From: Phoronis australis
Taxonomy: Eukaryota; Phoronida; Phoronidae
Assembly: GCA_002633005.1 (NCBI GenBank)
Contig: NMRA01000035.1
Coordinates: 662,863-726,862, forward strand
Direction of reading: 5' to 3'
Length of the DNA stretch: 64,000 bases
A program made the position numbers and the translations under genes. Positions 1-18,800 of this stretch are shown here, in pieces (the stretch's first letter is position 1; each line of letters starts with the position of its first letter). The notes beneath the pieces are model-generated. The model made no database searches. It was not told where the DNA came from and saw only the letters and a list, made by a program, of their open reading frames with translations.

Positions 1-11
1 TTGAAAGCTGA

Positions 12-6240
<6,229 letters not shown>

Positions 6241-6404
6241 AACGCACTATGCTGTCCTGTAAAATGGTTCCTGCAGTACGTGCTGTCTAGCTTGCTTTCA
6301 ATCAAACCTAGTGAATATTTGCATTGGACTCCTATTCACAGAAAAAGCAAAAAGAGGAAAAAGTCATAAAATCTTACCAACCGTTTAAAGCTATGAAATG
6401 TGGT

Positions 6405-6410
6405 AATAAA
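6405..6410 (+). promoter_or_regulatory. Candidate polyadenylation signal of eEF1A
   Basis: AATAAA lies 165 bases after the eEF1A stop codon, and T/GT-rich sequence follows at 6416-6440. This is a reasonable 3' end, inferred from position only. Confidence 0.6.
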
Positions 6411-6430
6411 CCGTTTGTCGAACCTGTTCT

Positions 6431-7298
6431 TTTTTCTTTTAATCTTGGTCTAACTTCAGAACAATTTTCCTTCCATATGGGAGTTCTCAGACCAGAACTG
6501 TGAACGTCTAGCTATATTGTGTCTACAATAAGCATAATTGCTTTAACTTGGTAAAAATGTGTTTTCTGAAAGCTCGAGAATTCAATTTAGTATAGGGTGT
6601 TCGCATAAGTTGAACAGAAATTGCTAAATTGGAGTGAAAAGAGAAGTCCTTGTGCCGTGGCTAGGCTCAAGCCTATCGTCAACGGTAACACATGTGAATT
6701 TGGTTCCTACAGTATGTTAAGAGCATCGCTCTGAGCCCACTAGAGCTATAAATTGCCAATGGTAACGAACTGTTAGGCGTATTGGCTTGCTTCTGTCTAC
6801 GTCACCGCGAGAATCACCTTTTAATTCAAACAGCTGCGAATGACACCTGGTGTTCTATTCAGACCCCTATTCAATACAACCTTTTGTTGTTGGTGCTGGG
6901 ATCTGGCGGTGACGTAACATGGGACGAAAAGGCAGCTTCACTTATCATTTGACGGGCTTACACTTGCGTGATTGAACTCACGTTTTCGTATTTTCCTAAG
7001 GCTTTGCTAGTACTATCTGGTTATTGAGTAACAAAATTCCGTTGTAGTTAGGCTCGGTTCATAAAAAATAAACTGCACAGTTATTACTACACCAGTTTAG
7101 ACAAAAATACACAAGTATATAGGGCTTATTCCAAGAAAATGTACGCGATAACGCCCACTGAGGACGGTTGGCAAACCCAAAAATGCGGGGGCGGGCGGTT
7201 AATCGTACTGTAAAGAACCACCAGCAACATTGTTGAAATCTGCTAGTGCAACTTTGACTGAGGTGCAATTGTTGAAAAACAAAATTTGACTTTCATTA
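6431..7298. other. Intergenic, no gene seen
   Basis: No splice-consistent coding segment or recognisable repeat was seen here; short open frames have no family resemblance. Confidence 0.6.
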
Positions 7299-8840
7299 TT
7301 ATGCGCCCACATATTTTTATCTCCTAAACCCTTCAAAGGATCATGAGATGAGATTTGGTCCTGAGCTGGCGACGGACGACCACGAATTTCGAACCTCCAA
7401 CTACTGGTGTGCCCTAGCTCCAGTGGTAATTTTGTTTTTTTTTTTTACTACTTCTATCTTAGGAGGTCCTCAACGGATCAGTTAGGCATCTATTACAGTA
7501 GTGAGATGATGACATCCTCCCGTTTTCGGACAGATTCGAGGTACTTTGCGCTACCTAGTCCCCATGTTTATTGTTTTCGAGTCTGTTTTTTGGCGTCCGC
7601 CATTCTATATCAACCAAACCGCTCTAAGGATGATTTTGGAAATTGGCATATATGTTTTTACTCTGAAGAGGGCGGCTGACGATGAGTTTACGACTTCGGC
7701 TACTGTGGCGCCTCCTGGTGGCAGTTTTGTTTTTGCGCCCATGGCAGGATCTTGATGAGATTTGACAGATGTGTTCCCATGAAGCTGACAGCAGATGACA
7801 ACGAATTTCGGACCTCTTCCGCTGCTGGTGTGCCACCTAGTGGTAATTTTAATTTTTACGCTTGCTTCTGCATATTTGGAGGTCAACGAATTTTCATAAA
7901 ATTTAGCGGTTAGACATCTCTTAGATAGATGATGCCATCCTCCCGTTTTGGACGGATTCGAGGTGCTTTGCGCCACCTAGTGGTCGTTTTTACTGTTTTC
8001 GAGTCTGTTTTTGGGCGTGGCCACCGTTCTATCAACCAAACCGCTCTAGGGATGATTTGGACATTGGCATATGAGGGCAGCTGACTATGATTTTCCGATG
8101 ACTTGGACTACTATGGCGCCTCCTAGTGGCAGTTATGTTTGTTTTTGCACCCATGCCTGTATCTCCTAAATGCTCTACAGGATCTTTATTGAATTTTGCT
8201 GGTGTACTTATATATGAAGTTGACAACAGAGGACGACGACTTTCGGACAGATCAGGCTACCCGTGTGCCCCCTTGTGGCAATTTTTGTTTTTTTTACGTT
8301 TACCTTTGTATCTTAAAAGGTCGCCAATCAAAAAATTTGGCAGTTAAGCATCTATTAGTGGGGTGACGCTGTCATCCGGTTTTCGGTAAAATTCGAGGAT
8401 TTTTGCGCCACCTTGTGTCCATTTTTACTATTTTCGAGTCTTGTTGCTTGGCGTCTGCCCTTCTTTCGACCAAACCACTCTAAAGATGGTTGTGGAAATT
8501 GGCATGTATGTTCCTAATGTGAAGCGGAAGTCTGATGATGATTTTCCGACGACTTTATCTAATTTGGCGCCTCTTAGTGGCAGTTATGTTTTTGCGGTAA
8601 TAGCCTCTAGTGGCAATTTCATTTTTTTGTGTTCCTCCGTTTTCTCAAATGTTCCTTGACGGATTTTATGGAATTTTGTAAATAGCTTTGATGACACATA
8701 GTAATTTTCGGATGGATTCGACATATTTTGCGCTATCTAGTTGCCATTTTATGTTCCAAATCAACACCCCTAGAAGCACGCCGTTAGCGGTGAATTCGTG
8801 GGCACATTTCAACGCTCGGCGTAAGGTTGCTCTTGGTTAG
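7299..8840 (+). repeat. Interspersed repeat family R1, copy B (longest)
   Basis: It starts TATTATGCGCCCACATATTT and ends GGTTGCTCTTGGTTAG. The interior repeats a module two to three times: 'ATCTCCTAAA...GGATCTTGATGA', 'TTTCGGAC.GATT', then CTAGTGGC or CTTGTGGC followed by ATTTT. This module reiteration gives short open frames in several registers, but their translation is low in similarity to anything I know. Length and module number exceed those of the other copies, so internal duplication has occurred. Confidence 0.75.
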
Positions 8841-9167
8841 TTTAAGATGATACTGGTGCGCAAGCATCCAGTTACGTATTGCCAACCAACCCAGCGGGGA
8901 TGTGTCCCTTCAGTCGCCACACATGACATTCATCAAAACGGGGAATTTGACACCTTTCCGGAAGTTAAGGGTATTCTTCAAAATCCCGAGACCTTTACAT
9001 TTAAACCGAATTGGGAGGCTTGGCAAAACCACATTTCTCTGGCTTTATTTTTTCGATTTCGTGTTTTATTTTCTGCACTGCATGCAGTTGAGAACTCGTT
9101 GCGGCAGAAAGTGCTGCTGACTCTACCACTTTGATTTGTCACAACTTACACTATTTTCTGCGTAAGT

Positions 9168-9286
9168 CAGTTGCGGATTTAGAGGGGGCTTTACCCCCCC
9201 CCCCTCCCTAAAACTCTCCCAGATTCCATTTGGCAGTTTGGGGGTGCAAATGTCTGACGGACAAAATCCTGACTAATAGTGTGCCA
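9168..9286 (+). mobile_element. hAT-like MITE remnant
   Basis: It begins CAGTTGCGGATTTAGAGGGG, close to the CAGNGGCGGAT terminal repeat common in hAT-derived MITEs, followed by a poly-C tract. It shares its body (CTCCCAGATTCCATTTGGCA, then an AATGTCTGACGGACAAAATC-like run) with the elements at 25602-25758 and 48347-48500. The other terminus is missing, so this is a truncated copy. Confidence 0.6.
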
Positions 9287-10280
9287 TGGACATTATATCA
9301 AAGACTAAATGAACCACCAGGGAAATAGTTTCAAAGATTCAAAAGATGCTACCGGATAAAGACGAAGATTTTAAGATGTGGATACCTCACAGCTGATATG
9401 AAGAATCAGCTCAGGAAGTCACAGACAATTATACATATTTAATTAATAATTTGACCTTTGGTGCGATTTAGAACACTTTAATAGAAATTCAGGGTGCAAT
9501 GGCATTTACTAAAATGTAATTGCAGAAGAGGGTTTCCTGATGATAGAAAATGGACAAATATCAAGTGTGTACCTTTGTGATATACTGTGAATAACTCATT
9601 ATGTTGGTTACGTTTACCAGCAAACTCATTTCTTTTCAACGCGAAAGTGGTACATGTAGTGTGTGCTACCGCAAACAAGAGACCTTTGAACATAAATTTA
9701 CGATGATGTTATTGTAGAAAGTGGACGCAGTCTGGAAAATAACAATATTCATAACAAAGAGAAAAATGTTATTTGGAACACCTGTTGCATATTTGTCAAC
9801 ATTAGATATTTTCTATTCAAAAAATCAATTACATTTTAGTTTCAACAATACAATTCTTGAAGTTAACTAGCACATTCTCCTACTCCGTCCAAAATTAAAG
9901 CGTTTTGTCACCAAGTTGAAACTATGTGAATTAGGTTAATGGAAATTACTGCTTCAGGTAAAAATTTAAAAAGAACTGTCAAACAAATTCATGAGAATGA
10001 CACAACAGCAATTACTTTCATAATCCCTTGTCCAAATATAAAAGCCGCTAACTTATAGCGATTAACAACTGAACATTTATTAATCCCGTCCACACACAGC
10101 CTATCCTACTAGAACAACTTGCACTAGTGCAACTTACCCCACTTGTGGACCGTCCGCACACACATATCCGATTTCCTCGTGACTTATCGAGGTACGATAA
10201 TTTGTTCTATGGTAACTTGCGCCACGTCCAATCGACTCAGATTATAAAAATGGTACTTTCGTTAGGCATTGTTTACAAGA
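9287..10280. other. Intergenic, no gene seen
   Basis: AT-rich sequence; I see no exon with usable splice signals and no clear repeat. Confidence 0.5.
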
Positions 10281-10282
10281 TA

Positions 10283-10790
10283 GTTTTGACGAGCCGTAAA
10301 ATTACGAGCGTAATTTAATTCCTTACGGCGTAAAATTACGCTCGTAATTTAGTTTAAACTCTTAGCCAATGACGTTGGGTTTTACAATCCACGGTCGCGC
10401 GTGCTCATGGAAATACTTATTTACTGACGGGTTACATGTCTACGATACGAGCGCTGAATCATGGCGGATCAAATCGCTGCTGCAATGTCAGCGATTGTGC
10501 AAGAACGAGCTGCCTAGCAACAGTCGTGTATGTTAGGTCAACACTGATTGGTTTAAATTTGGAACGTTCTTAAAGTATTTTACGAGCGTAATTTACGGCA
10601 ACATTTCAACCATTTAATTTACGAGCGTAATTTTACTGCAGCACTTTTGCAATTTAATTTACGCTCGTAATTACGAGCGTAATTTTACGGCGAAACTTTT
10701 CCCCATTTAATTTACGAGCGTATTTGTACGGCGGCACTCCTGCAATTTAATTTACGCTCGTATTTACTAGCGTAATTTTACGGCGACACT
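10283..10790. repeat. Cluster of TTACGAGCGTAA / TTACGCTCGTAA motifs
   Basis: About ten occurrences of the near-palindrome TTACG-AG-CGTAA or its complement occur in 500 bases. Many are set in a looser unit of about 40-60 bp (AATTTAATTTACGAGCGTAA, then TTTACGGCGACACTTTT). Adjacent inverted and direct copies occur (TTACGCTCGTAATTACGAGC at 10661). The cluster is CpG-rich against an AT-rich background. It could be a decayed satellite, a transposon end, or a protein-binding array; function unknown. Confidence 0.8.
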
Positions 10791-10799
10791 TTCACCTCA

Positions 10800-13240
10800 A
10801 CGGCTCACCATAGCTTGCAGAAGCCTTACATAGCAGACGATGCGACAAGAGGGAACATTCTTTTCAAACACCTGTCCGTACCCGACTCATGTTGTATAAG
10901 TTAATCGGAATATGTAGACGGGTGTTCCGATTCGACTTCATTCGGGTAAAAAGCCGAATATGAAGTTATAGGGGTGTAGATAAACGTAAACGAAAAATCG
11001 TTTATACTTGTCTTGTTCCTTTATATATCTCCCAACAAACGCGACAGCATGCTCTTCTATACATTCTTTGGTTTATTTTCAGCTTAAAATTTGCTCAAAA
11101 GATCCTCGATATGAGCTCTATCACCAGCGCGTGAACCTTTGAACCCTGTATAGCAGCCCAGCGTTGAAGTTTCCCAAACAATACAATAATTTACGGTAAA
11201 GTCGCGCGATTTTACCATGGTTCATATAAGAGATCCTTGCAATCAAACAATTCAATTCTTCATGAAAAAGCCTGCGGACTGGGCACACAGCCAACAAACA
11301 GTTCGCTCCTACGTCACTCTATTGATCACATACTCAATTCAGGTGATGACGGTGTATACTACAGTGTCTGGTGATTTCGTAACACTCGCTGGTAGACATT
11401 TTGAATTGAGGCTTGCGCACCTACGAGACTCGCAGGTAAGTTGCTCATACCAAAGGTTTCAAATATGATATTAACACCTGAATAAACGCAATTCAACACT
11501 GATTTAAACGTTAATTTTGTTGAAAAATAGAAGGATCCTCGCGAAATGAACCTCCAGTATATACACAAACTAGCGGAGGTAGGCCAGTGATTTGGGATGC
11601 TTTCGTAGGTGGATTTATGTCGGGAGTACTGAAGTGGCCTGCCNTTGTGGCCCAAGTTGGTCGAAGGTTCGAAATCAAACGCATGTGATGCGATATTCTT
11701 AGGTTGTACGGAAGTGAGAAGGCGGTAATTAGTAAAGCAGAGTGACAAACTGTTATCAGAATCTAACTTGAAACCCGGCATTCATGATCAACTTAGATAT
11801 GCACCCTCGGCTTGGGCTCATCGTTTTATCTATGACTCAATTATCAATTGGTTTGCAATCATTTTTAGTACAACAACGTATATTTTGTTATTCCAAGGCT
11901 ATTGATTTTCCTGAAAATTCAATGTAGAACGTCCACGTTATTATACATGTTTCTTATCAAAGTTGAATATTGGCAACTTATTGGAATTCTTTTTAACTGC
12001 ATTTGTTCGGAAAGTGGCAATCCCATTTAAATCTGAGGTCCGTCATTAACATTTGATAAGCAATGTTTCAGACTTTTCTCATAAATAGAGACGTGAAAAT
12101 GCAAGACCACTCAGCTTCGGGGATTTTTGTACCCTGATCAAAGATTACGATTCGTTTCGATGTGCACCATGCAGAAAATTTGGTTTAGTTTCTTCGATTC
12201 GTTTCGATGTATACCATACAGAAAATCCGTTTTATTTTTTTCGATAAATCTGTTTTTCGAACTGTACCATAACCCTCTTTACTGACCTCCCAGGGCAAGT
12301 CAAACACTTCATTGATTGTTCAGATATACCTTTAGTTTACATAAGGCTATACCGTCTGTACACAGCTAAGATGACTAAGCAAAAAGTAAAACATGATCGG
12401 GTCTTAGAAGCTGTTCAGTTTGTTGTTGCCGCTATACAACATAAGGTGTTGTAATACAGTTGCAATGGCCAAGAGGTTTCTCATGAAGCATTTTTACAGA
12501 GTAATAACGTATTTTTAGCTATTTTTATTAAAAATCAATATATTCACGTGTTTCTCGCACAGGCGACTTTGCTGGACATTGTCGTTTTTTCGGCCGTAAA
12601 GCACATTTTTTACATTATTATTGGATGGGATTAGACGCAATGAGGGCCTTGCGGTTATTTGACGCATTGGAGGCCTTGTCATTATTAGCTTTGACCGGAG
12701 CCATAAAGCAACGAAGTCCGTTGCGTTTTGTAAATCCGATACGCAATGCCAGTTTTTGCCCTTCTCTGTCAGATATTTGCTGAAATCAAGACCACTGTAG
12801 TTGGGCCATTTATCGCAAATTCAAATTAGCCACGCCGCCAGAGCGCTGGTGCGCCACTGCAGAGATTCCGGATTGATTCATAGAAAATTACTTTTTTCGC
12901 CGACAATATCCTTTGAAATATACAGTCACATGGCGGAATCCTTTGTGTACCCTCTGTGCACAAACTGCTAAGTACGTACGAAACGAGTCGGCCTCTTGAG
13001 TAAGAAAGGTAGTTTGTTCCCCGTGACATAAAGCGCCAGATTCGGGATTCATATTCTTTTGTAAATGGTCTGTCAACCGGTCCGCGAGTAAACAACATTG
13101 AGTGACGTAAATGTGGAATACTCATCCTTCAAAGCTTCAAATCCGTTTTTCCATCTTAGGAGCCAGTAACTTCTTACTGGTTCCTAGTCCCATCCAAGGA
13201 GCCAACTTTTAATTTAGGCCACTTAATGCTATAAAATTGA
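10800..13240. other. Intergenic, no gene seen; single N at 11644
   Basis: Two open frames overlap on opposite strands around 11.2-11.8 kb but lack family resemblance. The N at 11644 has no flanking duplication that I can see. Confidence 0.5.
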
Positions 13241-13244
13241 CCTC

Positions 13245-13420
13245 AACTTGTTCCATGCTCAGATGGGAACTGATTTCTGGGTTTGTAAAGAAATGGCAAT
13301 TCGAAATTCTTTGAGGGCATCTTTGACGCATAAAATGACACGCCGTGACAAGTCAACTTGCAGAGACTGATCTCGAGCATTAATAAACCGATAGTTCTTT
13401 CAAAGTCCTGAAATCATTTA
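13245..13420. repeat. Hairpin repeat family R3, copy with both arms
   Basis: The left arm TGATTTCTGGGTTTGTAAAG is matched, inverted, by the right arm CTTTCAAAGTCCTGAAATCA about 110 bases on. The same left-arm motif recurs near 22565, 25545, 48533, 57725 and 59392. A two-armed copy also sits at 48511-48680. It looks like a small foldback MITE. Confidence 0.6.
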
Positions 13421-13819
13421 GAATTTGACTTATTTGAGGCCTTTGAGATCAATTTGTAACGGTATGTGGTTCAAGTCAAAAGTGGATGGCGGATTTACTG
13501 CCGTTTTAATATTACATCAGTGTTGAGAAAATTAGTGGGTACTCCAAAATTGGCCTAAATCAAACTTTTGTGACAGAAAGCACGGGTGTAAATCAACTTT
13601 AAAACCAAATTTATGTTCTTCCGTGACTTATTTACTCACTGAACAGGACTGATAACTGTGACAAGCTGTCTATAAGATGGTTGCGTATTCTGAAGGGTTT
13701 TGCACTGGTCAAAATACGATTTTGACGAGGTCATGCGTTCGCCTAGATATCCAGGATAAAACATGCCCCTGTACAACGGACACGCACCTGCGCGTGAAAG
13801 CGAAACTTTGGCAAATGCC

Positions 13820-13833
13820 ATATATATATAAAC
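13820..13833 (+). promoter_or_regulatory. TATA box candidate upstream of the two-pass membrane protein gene
   Basis: ATATATATATAAAC lies about 80-90 bases before the first in-frame ATG (13910), compatible with a short 5' leader starting near 13850-13860. Confidence 0.5.
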
Positions 13834-13909
13834 GAAACACTTCAGTAAAAATTCATCTTTGAAAACCGCCCTGTTTCGGATATGGTCACGTGAGTCTGAA
13901 CACAAGGAC

Positions 13910-15875
13910 ATGCGTCACCAACTTCTGAGGTCATTATCTATTTTTAAAGGTATGAAGCCCACAGCGATTTCACCGTCGAAGGAAGTGGACGAAAAAGTGC
14001 CACTTCCACAGGTTGTTACTGTTCCAGTGCCGGATGCGACCACTGTTCAAGCTGTTCAAGAAAAGCCGAAATGGAGCTGGTACGTAAAAGGCAAAAGTGT
14101 CTGCAGTCGCAGACGTGTTGTTGCTTAAAAAATATTTTCTTGAAAGTTGGAATGTTTTCCGCCATTATCATTGCATTATTAGTACAGTACATTGTTGTTA
14201 TTGATGTTGGCACGTAGCAGTTCTACCTGTTAGGAATACTTCATGATTCTCTCTCCACAGGTGTCATCTGGTTTGGTCTTTGATCGCCACACTGTTTTCG
14301 GGGCTTGGCTCGAGTTGCGGTCTGATTGGTCTCGTTCACTCCATTCTGTCCTACGTGGACCACCGGTCGGCGGCCTACCGTAAATCGGCCAAAAAGCGCC
14401 GCTGTGCTTGGGGATGGACCATTACCGCGCTTGTGTTAGGTCTGGTCTTCTGGGGGATGGCCATTTACTGTTCCGTGCACTGGTGGAAGAGACATCATAC
14501 CAATGAAATCGGTAAGGCGAGCGCAAAAACTCTACCAGTTAATTTTATTTCTAAAAATCAGCATAGATTATGAAACTACTGAATGCCAGTTAATGGTTCT
14601 GTAATCTAAGGAGTAAACCGGCGTACAACCAAAAGTCCGGATTCGGGACGTCCATGGGGCTGTTTCATGAAAAGTAACTTTCAAGTCATACAGTACGCTC
14701 CACAAAACCATTTTCTGAAAAGAATCTAAATCTCACTTTAGCAAAACTATGAAATCTCTGAGAATATGGAAATAATTCCTTGTGGCTGAGATAACTTGTT
14801 GCCTTTTGTTGGAATTGTTTCTGGGCAGTGATGCGTTCATAATTAATTTGCTGAACACACAACGTTTGTGGTCAATAGTCTTCAACGATATTTGCTCGGG
14901 CTTTGTGTATCTTTGTCGTTCGTTCAGTGCGCGCCAATAAAGCAGGCAAAGACAAATAGGAAAACTAATGACAGCAATTTTCAGACTAGACTGCTCTTTC
15001 GCGCCACATAACCACTTCTGAACAATAATCAAATGTCCCTTGAGCAATTTTAAGAGCAGTCTTCGAAAATATACACATATCTGCTAGTTACTGTGATAAT
15101 TTATTAGACTATGACGGGTCTATAACTACTTGGATACACGTTTGTTCAGCAATTGTGACGTGGAATTATAAGAAACAATCCGGGTTCCCGGTCTTTCTTT
15201 CGGCTTTATGTTCAGCAATTTTGAAGTTGGATTATAAGAAACAGTCCGAGTTCCCGGTCTTTCTTCTGACTTTATCTTCAGCAATTGTGACATGGGATAA
15301 TAAGAAACAGTCCGAGTTCCCGGTCTTTCTTTCGGCTTTATGTTCAGCAATTTTGAAGTGGGGTTATAAGAAAAAGTCCGGGTTCCCGGTCTTTCTTCCG
15401 GCTTTATGTTCAGCAAATGTGAAGTGGGATTATAAGAAAAACTTCGGGTTCCCGGTCTTTCTTCCGGCTGCTAACAAAAGTATAGAATGATCTAAAATGC
15501 CTTGACTTTTACTTGTTTCTCTTATCCTTAATTACCACTACTTAATCGTAAAATAATAAGATTCACGATCATGTTTTGGATGACGGAAATGTCACCTTGT
15601 TTTCAGACCTCGGGGGTATGTTGAAAATGATGGCTATGAAACACGGGGAGTATGAAAAGATGAACGACTTTAAATTCGGATGGAAACCAACTGACAAGAA
15701 GATGTTCGGAGGAGACGATCATGATAAGGTTCCTCATGGCAAGAAAGTTGACAAAGACTTCCGAGACCATCATAACGGTCGCCATGGTGATCACGATAGT
15801 GACAGCGGCGACCGAGATCATGATGATGACGAAAAGCGCCGTCACTTCCCGACTCACAAGCGACCAATGCCTTGA
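13910..15875 (+). CDS. Two-pass membrane protein, weakly CD225/dispanin-like, with His/Asp-rich tail
   Basis: Three exons, 13910-14079, 14261-14511 and 15607-15875, join in frame with GT-AG introns and encode 229 aa (215 aa if the second ATG at 13952 is used). The N-terminal part is Pro/Val-rich and ends KPKWSW. Exon 2 encodes two hydrophobic segments, starting near SLIATLFSGL and AWGWTITALVLGLVFW, separated by a basic loop with HRSAAYRKSAKKRR. This layout (helix, short loop with Ala/Ser/Lys, helix) resembles the CD225 domain of dispanins/IFITM/PRRT proteins, but I would not claim homology without a profile search. The C-terminal 89 residues are soluble and rich in His, Asp and Lys (DHDSDSGDRDHDDDEKRR). 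A TATA box lies upstream. Function unknown; metal binding by the tail is a guess. Confidence 0.75.
15140..15480. repeat. 66-bp minisatellite, five copies
   Basis: GGTTCCCGGTCTTTCTT recurs with an exact 66-base spacing (TTCCCGG at 15185, 15251, 15317, 15383 and 15449). Copies differ by a few substitutions and none changes length. It lies in intron 2 of the two-pass membrane protein gene. Because 66 is divisible by three, both strands stay open across the array, which makes spurious open frames. Confidence 0.95.
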
Positions 15876-18800
15876 ACATTGGATCAATAGAGAACGTTCT
15901 CTGTGGTTGCACGTGAATATGTTAAAGAGAAAATCAAGAATCCAGAAAAAAATGAAACTTAATTAATGTTACATTTATATGAACACATGTTTTTCGAAAA
16001 TGTTTTTTTATTTTCTACCTTTCCACGTGCCTTACCTCCATCAAAAAGAACCGTCGTTCAAACTCGCTGCACCACACTTAGAGAAGGGTTCTCTAGTATC
16101 GCTGTTATTTAATCGGAAACCAACTTTAAGTGCACTAAATCAACCGTCGGTTTAACAATGTTTTAGCAGAAAGCACGTTTCACTATCATTACGATGTGTA
16201 TTTTTATAGAAAAGTTTTACGTGTGACAGCTGCGTTTATATTCAAGACTTGTGTTTGAAATGTAACTATGCTTGCTGACATTAATTACCATTATGGGATC
16301 TGACATTGACTGCTTTTAGATGTTACGGGCGTTTTGAAGTTTATTTTTCTTCACCAAAATACAACAGAGCTATTGCATAACAAACTTTTAAATATTTCTT
16401 TTCAAACGCTTACATGTGTGGTCGAAGGAAATCAGTAGCTTTGAAAAAATGTCGACATATTATGTGACCAACGTTTTTTAAAGTTTCTGAAAAGTTTGGG
16501 GTAAAATAAGGGACGTGTACCCAAAAGCGACAAAACTCGTCCATTTACGACGGACCTAGGATACAGCGATCCTAGCGAGACCAAATTGAATCCATCACCC
16601 ACTTGACGTCATACTGAGCTCGGAATATACGCGTTTTCATGTAAAACGGCACACTATCGGTTTTGCGGCCGAAAAACGCATTTTGGGGTAATTTGTATGC
16701 GATAGATTTCTTGAAGTTATTAGGGTGGACCAGAGCTAAAAAAACATAATCTGTCGTGTTTTTGCGAATTTATTACAAATCGCCACTTCGGTGTTGCATA
16801 CTTTCAACAAGATATTGCTGAGAACCCTATGTAGTGTTTTACCTATTTACATTTCTTAACGTTAACTAAAATAGGCTACAGCAGAAAAATAAAGATAATT
16901 GTGCTTTCCGATTCGAAATTATCAATAGTTCGGACCAGAGAGTGACACAGCAGTGTCACAGCTCAAAATTTTGATCTACTTACCGAATATGGGTTCTATT
17001 TAACCAGAAAATGTATTTACCAATTCTAAACTTAACACTTATAAACAATAATTTGACAAAAACACATCTTACATTTTTTAAACAGTCACTCGCAAATTGA
17101 GAATATAGTAACAACTTTACCGAAAATAAGAAGTCGCTCTAAGTAGTACTGGTCCAGGATTCGGCGAGTATACGCGACAAAATGAAACGCCACCCGGGAC
17201 AGAAGTAGGATTGAAAATTAACTAATGAACTCATTACTTCTATAAAAAAGTACGTTACTAGTAATGTAAAACGTGTATTTTCAAAGCTGCGCAAAGTGCT
17301 CTCAACAAAGAAAGTGGTCGCTGCAAATCAAGGAATTCGCAAGCATGGCGTCTTCCGCGTCGTTTGCCGGACTTGTCGCATACTCCAGTATCATAGCTTT
17401 GTTAGATGTTTCGAGGCGAGTGCCTTCTCCCGTAGAAACAAGACAAAAATTACCACAGCCTCATTGAAAGCCACATTGTCACATCCACCACAAACACCGC
17501 GCCTCGCCACTGATAACGAAATTTTCCTAAAATAACGCGAAAATGTGAAGCACAAACAAGAGGATATGTCTACCCGATGGAAAAAAAGTGCGTGCATTTC
17601 GTCCTTCACGCTAATACGTCACGAAGGATGGCCAAAAACAATTAAGCCAGCGGCTAATTAAATTAACTGCAGTAGCATTCCATTATTCCAGTATGGCTCA
17701 AATTGTCGATTCCAAATCTCAGTATACTTGAAAATGGTACATTGTGCTGAAGTTTCGGTAAAAACTGAGATTAAGTTAGATCGGTCAGTAATCGGAAGGT
17801 CTCTCATTACTCACTTAATATACTAGTGAAATAAAGTAATTAAGTTGTTGTCGGAATGGACTTCATTGGTGTCGGTTTGGTTTTATTCTTATTTTATCGT
17901 ACTTTGAAATTGTCCGGTTTTTTATGAACCCGCCGAACTCAATAAAACATGCTTTCCATAACATGGTATAACCTTTAACAGACGCAAGCCAGACCCAAAA
18001 AGATGTCGTTTAGCCACCGCAGTGCTTGGCTATTTCGTACTGATGGAAACATTAGGCAGTGGACACGCAAACATTTAAAGGGAACCCGATAGTAGGCAAG
18101 TTCCACGAAAAAGTCAAGCTTTCGTAGGATTAAGGCCATGAAAAAGTAATTTCCAGAACAGCACTACGTATAATCACCTTCTTTTGAAGTACCCCCTCCC
18201 GTACTAACGCGTTCAAAGGTAGAACAGTATGATTATAGCTGACCAAAGTCTCAGTTGACGTTTTGACCCAGAACAGAAAAGTTTGACCAAGGTGAGCGCG
18301 CTGCATAGTGTGGATACACACCTTGCCTTGGTAACATTCAGTCAGGCTTCAGTTTATCTTTCAAGTTATCGATCGTGGTGGATCGCGGTTTCGTTCGTAA
18401 AGAAAATACTTTGTTGCTTTACTTCGTTAGTCAAAACTGATGGCGATGTGCGCTGCACACGCGCAGTCTTGTTTTGTAAATTAGTGTTCACCTCGGCGCG
18501 TATCTACCTGATTTCTTCATGTTTCTCAATAAAATCCTAATTCTATGCAATATGTGTAATTCTCGAATTGACTGACTGGTGTACAGTAGGAAGTTGTTTC
18601 CATGCAATGCATTGTCAACATGAGCAGCATGTATTGCTTGGCTAGATCGTCAGATATCGCTTTTACTTGTTTGCTCCCATTTTTCTAACAAACATTGCTT
18701 GTTCGTCTGACTCACCAGGGTCGCTGTGACCTACATTTGTAAACACCACGGGGTGTACATCTATATTTAGTTATTGCCATTTCTAATCAGGGCAAGCAAA

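Noticed and set aside
7407-8660. Open frames suggesting a gene
   Set aside because: They coincide with modules of the R1 repeat, change register between copies, and lack conserved residues.
11217-11468. 83-residue plus-strand frame followed by a GTAAGT
   Set aside because: No matching downstream exon or family signature; an overlapping minus-strand frame is equally long.
15126-15490. Open frames of about 100 residues on both strands with repeated motifs
   Set aside because: Explained by the 66-bp minisatellite inside an intron; both strands stay open only because the period is a multiple of three.
17273-17535. ATGGCGTCTTCCGCG start with a TATA-like tract upstream
   Set aside because: Sequence has a gene-start look but no exon or family match follows in the next 5 kb.
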